64,000 bases of DNA from Microbacterium sp. (GTDB lineage Bacteria; Actinomycetota; Actinomycetes; Actinomycetales; Microbacteriaceae), in the NCBI RefSeq assembly GCF_031180975.1, contig NZ_JAPSLI010000009.1, positions 106,224-170,223 of the forward strand. Direction: 5' to 3'. The notes beneath the pieces are model-generated. The model saw only the letters and a list, made by a program, of their open reading frames with translations. It made no database searches and was not told the origin of the DNA. Positions 59,676-64,000 of the stretch are shown in pieces. Position numbers and translations under genes: made by a program. The first letter of the stretch is position 1; every line of letters starts with the position of its first letter.

Positions 59676-60184
59676 CGACGGATGCCGGAGGTGCGGTCGA
59701 TCCGCACGCGAGGGTGAAGCATGCCGCGGCCGCGCGCGGTCTCGAGATCGAGATCCGCGAGCGGCCGCACGCTCGCAGCCTGCACGAGGCCGCGGCGCTG
59801 CTCGGGCTGCAGCCGTCCGACATCGTCAAGACACTCGTCGTGAAGACGTCCTCGTCGGGTTCGGGCGGCCAGGCCCCCGATTACCTGTTCGCGCTCGTTC
59901 CGGGCGGCCGCGCCATCTCATGGCCGAAGCTTCGCAGACTCGTCGGGGTCAACAAGCTGCGGCTGCCCGAGCCGGACCTCGCACTGGCCGCGACCGGCTA
60001 CGAGCGAGGGACCATCGTGCCGATCGGCAGCAGCCACGACTGGCCGGTGTACGCAGACGAGACGATCGTGGGCCGGCGCATCGCCATGGGCGCCGGAACG
60101 CACGGCCACAGCCTGTTCGTCGATGCCGACGATCTCATCCGCGCCTACGGCGCGACCGTCGCGGACATCTCGGTTCCTGAGTAG
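59672..60184 (+). CDS. YbaK/EbsC family aminoacyl-tRNA deacylase
   Basis: 170 residues. The YbaK/ProX-like fold has RSLHEAAALLGLQPSDIVKTLVVKT with the conserved Lys, LFALVPGGRAISWPKLRR, VGVNKLRL and GYERGTIVPIGS near the substrate pocket. It hydrolyses mischarged tRNAs such as Cys-tRNA(Pro) or Ala-tRNA(Pro). GTG start overlaps the upstream stop (GTGA). Confidence 0.9.
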   Translation: MTTDAGGAVDPHARVKHAAAARGLEIEIRERPHARSLHEAAALLGLQPSDIVKTLVVKTSSSGSGGQAPDYLFALVPGGRAISWPKLRRLVGVNKLRLPEPDLALAATGYERGTIVPIGSSHDWPVYADETIVGRRIAMGAGTHGHSLFVDADDLIRAYGATVADISVPE

Positions 60185-60204
60185 CGCGGGCTGCCGGCAT
60201 CCGC

Positions 60205-60639
60205 TCAGTGGCGGGCGGGGAGCAGTTCGGCCATCCGCAACGCGATGTCGACGAGCTTCACCCGCTGCAGCCCGGCGATCTCGTCGAGCCGGAACCAGCC
60301 CGCCATGTCGGTGGATCCGTTGGTCTCGAACCGGAGGGCGCCGCCCGTGATCCGTGCGCGATACACGATGCGCAGCGTGTGCAGCGGGGTGTCGCTGTGG
60401 TGCACGCGCTGGCTGGCGGGGATGACGCGGGAGTGGATGCCGAGCAGCTCGGTGGTCTCGATCGCGTAGCCGGTCTCCTCACGCAGTTCGCGGCGCACCG
60501 CGACCTCTGGGTCCTCGCCGGCCTCCAGGCCACCACCGGGCATGGTCCAGGCGACGCGTCTGCCCTCGGTCCAGCGCGCGAGAAGAACGCGCCCGTCGTC
60601 ATCGGTGACGACCGCGTATGCGGCGACCCGCAGATCCAT
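60205..60639 (-). CDS. NUDIX hydrolase
   Basis: 144 residues. The Nudix box reads GGGLEAGEDPEVAVRRELREETGY (about residues 35-58), matching GX5EX7REUXEEXGU. It should hydrolyse a nucleoside diphosphate linked to another group, with Mg2+. Substrate unknown. TACTGT (minus strand, 60646-60651) 6 nt before the ATG suggests a leaderless start. Confidence 0.92.
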   Translation of the reverse strand: MDLRVAAYAVVTDDDGRVLLARWTEGRRVAWTMPGGGLEAGEDPEVAVRRELREETGYAIETTELLGIHSRVIPASQRVHHSDTPLHTLRIVYRARITGGALRFETNGSTDMAGWFRLDEIAGLQRVKLVDIALRMAELLPARH

Positions 60640-60645
60640 GGATCA

Positions 60646-60651
60646 ACAGTA
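60646..60651 (-). promoter_or_regulatory. -10 hexamer of the NUDIX gene, leaderless
   Basis: TACTGT on the minus strand, 6 nt before the ATG at 60639. Confidence 0.4.
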
Positions 60652-60682
60652 GTGGGTCGCCGGCCCGCGGCATCCGCCGGTT

Positions 60683-61813
60683 TCAGCCGCGCAAGCGGTC
60701 GAGCGCGGCGGCCAGGCGGGCGACGGTGCCGTCGACGTCGCCGAGCTTGTCGAGGCCGAACAGCCCCACCCGGAAGGTGGAGAACGTCTCCGGCTCGCCG
60801 CAGTGCAGGGGAACACCGGCGGCGACCTGAACGCCGTGCTCACGGAAGCGCGCGCCAGTGCGCAGACCCGGGTCGTCGGTGTGCACGACGACGACGCTCG
60901 GTGCCGCGAAGGCGCCAGCGGCGACCGACGGCATCCCGTGGTCGGCGAGCAGAGCACGCACCCGGGTGCCGAGGTCGAACTGCGCGCTGCGCAGCGTGTC
61001 GAGGCCGCGATCACGGGTCTCGATCATCTGCACGAGATTGTGGGCGAGCGAGTCGGTGGGCATGGTGGCGTGGTATGCCGCCGAGCCGTCGCGGTACGCG
61101 TCGGCGATCTTCAGCCAGCGCCCGAGGTCGAGCGTGAAGCTCGTCGATTCGGTCGCCTCCACAGCGGCACGGCCGGCTGCGCTCAGCATGACGTAGCCGG
61201 CCCCGGGGGTGCCGCTCCACCCTTTCTGCGGGGCGCTGATCAGCACGTCGACGCCGAGGTGCTGCATGTCGACCCAGACGGCGCCCGACGCGATGCAGTC
61301 CAGCACGAGCAGAGCGCCCACCTCATGAGCCGCTTCGGCGAGCGCACGCACGTAGTCGTCGCCGAGCAACATCCCGGCGGCCGTTTCGACGTGCGGAGCG
61401 AAGACGACCTCGGGCCGCTCGTCGCGGATCGCCGTCACCACCTCGTCGATCGGCGCCGGGCTCCACGCGGCCTGCGGGTCGGCGTTGTCGGGCCGAGCCG
61501 CACACACCGTGGTGGAGGAGCTCACGCGGCCCTCATCGAGGATCTGGGACCAGCGATAGGAGAACAGCCCGTTGCGGACGACCAGCGCGCGCCGCCCCGT
61601 CGCGAGCTGCCGGGCGACGGCTTCCATGGCGGCGGTACCTCCGCCGTTGACGATGGCAGCGCTGTCGGCGTGGTAGGTCTCCCGCAGGATCGCGAGCGTC
61701 TGGTGCATCACATCGACGAACCGGGCGGACATGTGGTTCAGCGAACGATCCGTGAAGACGACCGAGTACTCCAGCAGTCCGTCCGGGTCGATGTCGGCGT
61801 GGGGAAGGCGCAT
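60683..61813 (-). CDS. Class V aminotransferase (PLP-dependent)
   Basis: 376 residues. The fold-type I core shows VNGGGTAAMEAVARQL (cofactor phosphate loop), LLVLDCIASGAVWVDMQHLGVDVLISAPQKGWSG with the PLP Lys197, and a C-terminal small domain. Family members include alanine-glyoxylate and serine-pyruvate aminotransferases. No neighbour fixes the substrate. CAGACT 6 nt before the ATG is near the leaderless pattern. Confidence 0.9.
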   Translation of the reverse strand: MRLPHADIDPDGLLEYSVVFTDRSLNHMSARFVDVMHQTLAILRETYHADSAAIVNGGGTAAMEAVARQLATGRRALVVRNGLFSYRWSQILDEGRVSSSTTVCAARPDNADPQAAWSPAPIDEVVTAIRDERPEVVFAPHVETAAGMLLGDDYVRALAEAAHEVGALLVLDCIASGAVWVDMQHLGVDVLISAPQKGWSGTPGAGYVMLSAAGRAAVEATESTSFTLDLGRWLKIADAYRDGSAAYHATMPTDSLAHNLVQMIETRDRGLDTLRSAQFDLGTRVRALLADHGMPSVAAGAFAAPSVVVVHTDDPGLRTGARFREHGVQVAAGVPLHCGEPETFSTFRVGLFGLDKLGDVDGTVARLAAALDRLRG

Positions 61814-61920
61814 GGGTTCAGTCTGGCAGTTTCGCCGCCGGCATCCGATCAGGAATCGAGAAGCGCCGCCGGACCCGCCGCCCTAGCCTGGTCTTGACCG
61901 ACCACACGAAGGGAGCGGAC

Positions 61921-62373
61921 ATGGACCGCACGGAGGAGACCACGAATTTCACCGCCGAGGAACGCCAGGCCATGAAGGACCGGGCCAAGGAGACGCGCGC
62001 GGCGCGCTCTCGCAAGAAGAAGGACCCGGAGGAGATCCGACGGGAGGGTGAGGCGGAGGTGCGCGCGAAACTCGCCGAACTGCCGGACGCCGATCGCGAG
62101 CTCGGCGAGCGGCTGCACGCCATGGTCACCGAGACCGCACCGCACCTCGTCCCGCGGACGTACTACGGCATGCCGGCGTGGGGCAAGGACGGCAAGGTGC
62201 TGTGCTTCTTCCAGCCGGCGTCCAAGTTCAAGGTGCGCTACGCCACCTTCGGGTTCGAGACGATCGCGAACCTGGACGACGGGAACATCTGGCCGACGTC
62301 GTACGCCGTCACGAAGCTGGACGACGACGATGTCGCCTTCCTCGCGGAGTTGGTGCGGCGCGCAGCCAACTGA
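61921..62373 (+). CDS. DUF1801-like (YdhG/YjbR-type) protein
   Basis: 150 residues. A charged N-terminal helix region rich in Arg/Lys/Glu (about residues 10-50) precedes the conserved domain: APHLVPRTYYGMPAWGKDGKVLCFFQPASKFKVRYATFGF. The PxxxYGMPxW pattern is the DUF1801 signature. Function unknown; iron-chaperone-like relatives are known. GAAGGGAG upstream of the ATG at 61921 sets the start; an ATG 27 bp earlier has no ribosome binding site. Confidence 0.85.
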   Translation: MDRTEETTNFTAEERQAMKDRAKETRAARSRKKKDPEEIRREGEAEVRAKLAELPDADRELGERLHAMVTETAPHLVPRTYYGMPAWGKDGKVLCFFQPASKFKVRYATFGFETIANLDDGNIWPTSYAVTKLDDDDVAFLAELVRRAAN

Positions 62374-62377
62374 CGGC

Positions 62378-62701
62378 TCAGCTCTGGCGCGCCTCGGCGG
62401 GACCGATGTGCTCGGGGGTGAGCAGGATGCCGCCGCTGGTGTTGGCCGACGTGGAGAGCTCGGTGAGCCACTGCTGGCTGAGCTGCGGAGCCTCCTGCTC
62501 GTCGAAGACGAACCGCAGGGGGATGGACGGGTGCAACCACAGGGTCGAACGACCTGGCTCGGCCGTCCCGTGGTGCCGCCAAGAGAGCGTGAAGCTCTCG
62601 TTGCGGCGCAGCTTCGTGGCGATCACGACCTTGAGATGAGCGAGCGTGCGGTCATCGATCTCGATCGGATCGGGGAAGTTGCCGTAGTAGATGAGTCCCA
62701 T
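62378..62701 (-). CDS. Small DUF7882-type protein (Microbacteriaceae)
   Basis: 107 residues. Reads MGLIYYGNFPDPIEIDDRTL at the start, then IATKLRRNESFTLSWRHHG and LWLHPSIPLRFVFDEQE. I recognise it as a small, widespread Microbacteriaceae family (DUF7882), sometimes misnamed ATP-dependent DNA ligase. It has none of the ligase motifs. Soluble, no membrane segment. TACGGT 8 nt before the ATG is a possible leaderless -10. Confidence 0.75.
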   Translation of the reverse strand: MGLIYYGNFPDPIEIDDRTLAHLKVVIATKLRRNESFTLSWRHHGTAEPGRSTLWLHPSIPLRFVFDEQEAPQLSQQWLTELSTSANTSGGILLTPEHIGPAEARQS

Positions 62702-62815
62702 TTGGCATAACCGTATGGGCAGGTCGTCGGCCCTGACAACGCGGCGGAACCGCCCACGACGAAAGGCGAAAGCACTGTTCGCGGCGTGGACTCTCCGGCG
62801 CCGGAGAGGCTTCGC

Positions 62816-63748
62816 TCAGTCCTGTTCCAGGGTCTCACGGGGCGAGCGCCCGTACACGGTGCGATAGGCGGCGGCGAAGCGGGTGATGTTGCTGAAACCC
62901 CACCGACGGGCGATCGCCGACACCGTCTCGGCAGGGCCGGCGTTGCGGAGATCGCGATGCGCACCGTCCAGGCGCACGCGTCGCAGGTGAGCCGTCGGGG
63001 TCGTGTCGAGGGCCCGCCGGAACGCGTACTGCAGTCCGCGCGTGGAGATGTGCACCGCCCTGGCCACGTCGTCGACGGTGATCGGCTCGTGGGCGTGGGA
63101 GTCCATGTACTCGACCGCCCGGCGCACGACCGCGGGCGCGCTCAGTCGCGGCTCGGATGCCATCGCCTCCGAGAACGTGGAGGGGAACGTGCTGAGTGCC
63201 GTGAGCACCGCGTGGCGGGTCAGGGTCGATTCGATGATCGGGTCGTCGTCCGCAGCCGCGACGGCGTGCATCACGTAATTGAACATGCGGTTCCAGTACC
63301 TGCCGGCACCGGGACTCTTGGGGGCGACATCGGTCAGACGCAGGGTCAGCAGGTCGTCGCCCGTCACCTGCCTTGCGACGTGCTGCGCGACGGAGCGGTC
63401 GAGGATGATGGCGCTGACATCCGCGGTCTTCTCCCATTGGGCGCGCACCTCCCTGCCGTCGGTGGCCCAGGGCAGGTCGGTGTCGAGGGTGACCCGGCCG
63501 CTCATCACGCGTCCCGCGGGAGCCGCCACACGGCACACCACGATCTGATCCTCGGGCTGGACGGACGATTCCACGGTCGCGGTCAGGGCGTACCGGACGA
63601 CCGACATGCCCTCGACGGCCGCCGAGCGCCACCGGAAGCCGAAGCTCTTCGGGTCGATACGCTGCGCCCGGGCGGAGGGCACGTACTGGGTCCAGATGTG
63701 CTCGACGTCGGCGACGTCGCGCGAATCCATCCGGAGTATCTCTGCCAA
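62816..63748 (-). CDS. AraC family transcriptional regulator
   Basis: 310 residues from a TTG with GAGGAG upstream; an in-frame ATG six codons in is possible. The N-terminal 200 residues are the effector or dimerisation domain. The C-terminal AraC double helix-turn-helix shows ITVDDVARAVHISTRGLQYAFRRALDTTPTAHLRRVRLDGAHRDL and IARRWGFSNITRFAAAYRTVYGRSPRETL. No dedicated target is obvious; the next gene downstream is the DUF7882 gene. Effector unknown. Confidence 0.9.
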   Translation of the reverse strand: MAEILRMDSRDVADVEHIWTQYVPSARAQRIDPKSFGFRWRSAAVEGMSVVRYALTATVESSVQPEDQIVVCRVAAPAGRVMSGRVTLDTDLPWATDGREVRAQWEKTADVSAIILDRSVAQHVARQVTGDDLLTLRLTDVAPKSPGAGRYWNRMFNYVMHAVAAADDDPIIESTLTRHAVLTALSTFPSTFSEAMASEPRLSAPAVVRRAVEYMDSHAHEPITVDDVARAVHISTRGLQYAFRRALDTTPTAHLRRVRLDGAHRDLRNAGPAETVSAIARRWGFSNITRFAAAYRTVYGRSPRETLEQD

Positions 63749-63910
63749 GCCTGCTCCTCGTCATGTCATCCGGGCGCGCCGAAAGGCGCCCGTTTCAGGG
63801 TAAGCAGGATCCGGAGCGGCGAGGGTCGTCCAACCCGTGAAGACCCTGCATGTGCCCAGTCGGCGACCGCGGAGGGTTATCGGCAAGAAAGTGTGGACGG
63901 GTCGGGCGTG

Positions 63911-64000
63911 TCATGATCGTCCTGCCCACCCGGTTCTGAGCCAGAGGCCCTCGCCGGCGTCGAGTCCGGTGTCGTAGAGTGCGGGCCCGACGCGCTCTTG
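63911..64000 (-). CDS. Unrecognised protein, C-terminal 29 residues (partial)
   Basis: An open frame entering from the right edge ends at TGA (63911-63913) with GLDAGEGLWLRTGWAGRS. High third-position GC and the lack of any other frame support a real gene end, but the fragment is too short to name. Confidence 0.4.
   Translation of the reverse strand, partial: QERVGPALYDTGLDAGEGLWLRTGWAGRS

Overview
The window is high-GC actinobacterial chromosome, gene-dense and mostly intact, and most likely from Microbacterium or a close relative in the Microbacteriaceae. This is inferred from several things. Two oppositely charged kinases sit in the order fhaA-fhaB-pstP-rodA-pbpA-pknA-pknB, followed by trpG, crgA, a rhomboid protease and ppiA. 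There are also a NucS endonuclease, a DUF222/HNH (13E12-type) gene, a small Microbacteriaceae-type DUF7882 protein, and a strong excess of the word GGATGCC/GGCATCC. I see no prophage, transposase, rRNA or CRISPR array. One tRNA gene, tRNA-Leu(CAG), is present.

Layout. 0-1.2 kb: the start of a DadA-like flavoprotein (cut by the window edge), a divergent Lrp/AsnC regulator, and a non-coding stretch with a 129-bp direct duplication. 1.2-5.8 kb: a DeoR regulator and a four-gene, tightly overlapping aga/tagatose-type amino sugar operon (SIS isomerase, ROK kinase, PfkB kinase, class II aldolase) behind one promoter with an operator-like dyad. 5.8-13.6 kb: chorismate mutase, AI-2E family permease, lactonase, purA, two membrane/surface proteins, a cytochrome P450 and a lipoprotein. 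13.7-20.2 kb: a MoxR-DUF58-VWA-VWA-TPR (Bat-like) operon ending in a membrane protein. 20.2-22.4 kb: vapBC toxin-antitoxin and argG. 22.5-25.6 kb: TetR, a catalytically degenerate ABC-like protein and a YhgE/Pip membrane protein. 25.7-30.4 kb: a penicillin acylase family protein, an AbiEi/DUF559 protein and an alpha/beta hydrolase, with three copies of a dispersed palindromic element between 22.4 and 29.6 kb. 30.4-36.7 kb: a complete Mrp Na+/H+ antiporter operon with mrpA and mrpB fused. 36.7-43.9 kb: LacI/MFS divergent pair, nucS, a probably SOS-controlled DUF222/HNH gene, a HAD phosphatase and a TetR/hydrolase divergent pair. 43.9-47.1 kb: cspA, a structured non-coding region, a CsbD-like protein, a YbdK-type ligase and a shikimate dehydrogenase-like protein. 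47.3-59.1 kb: tRNA-Leu, then the cell-wall/cell-division signalling operon and its neighbours. 59.2-64 kb: small housekeeping and regulatory genes.

How genes work together. In the 47.6-56.5 kb operon the FHA proteins, the PP2C phosphatase PstP and the PASTA kinase PknB form a phospho-signalling module that governs peptidoglycan synthesis by RodA and PbpA; CrgA acts next door at the septum. In the aga-type operon the isomerase/deaminase, two kinases and an aldolase together can take an amino-hexose phosphate to triose phosphates.

The most striking whole-window signal is promoter grammar. At least 18 genes have a TANNNT hexamer 6-8 nt (usually exactly 6) before the start codon and no Shine-Dalgarno sequence, which predicts leaderless mRNAs. 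In four cases the TAG stop codon of the upstream gene is itself the first half of that hexamer.
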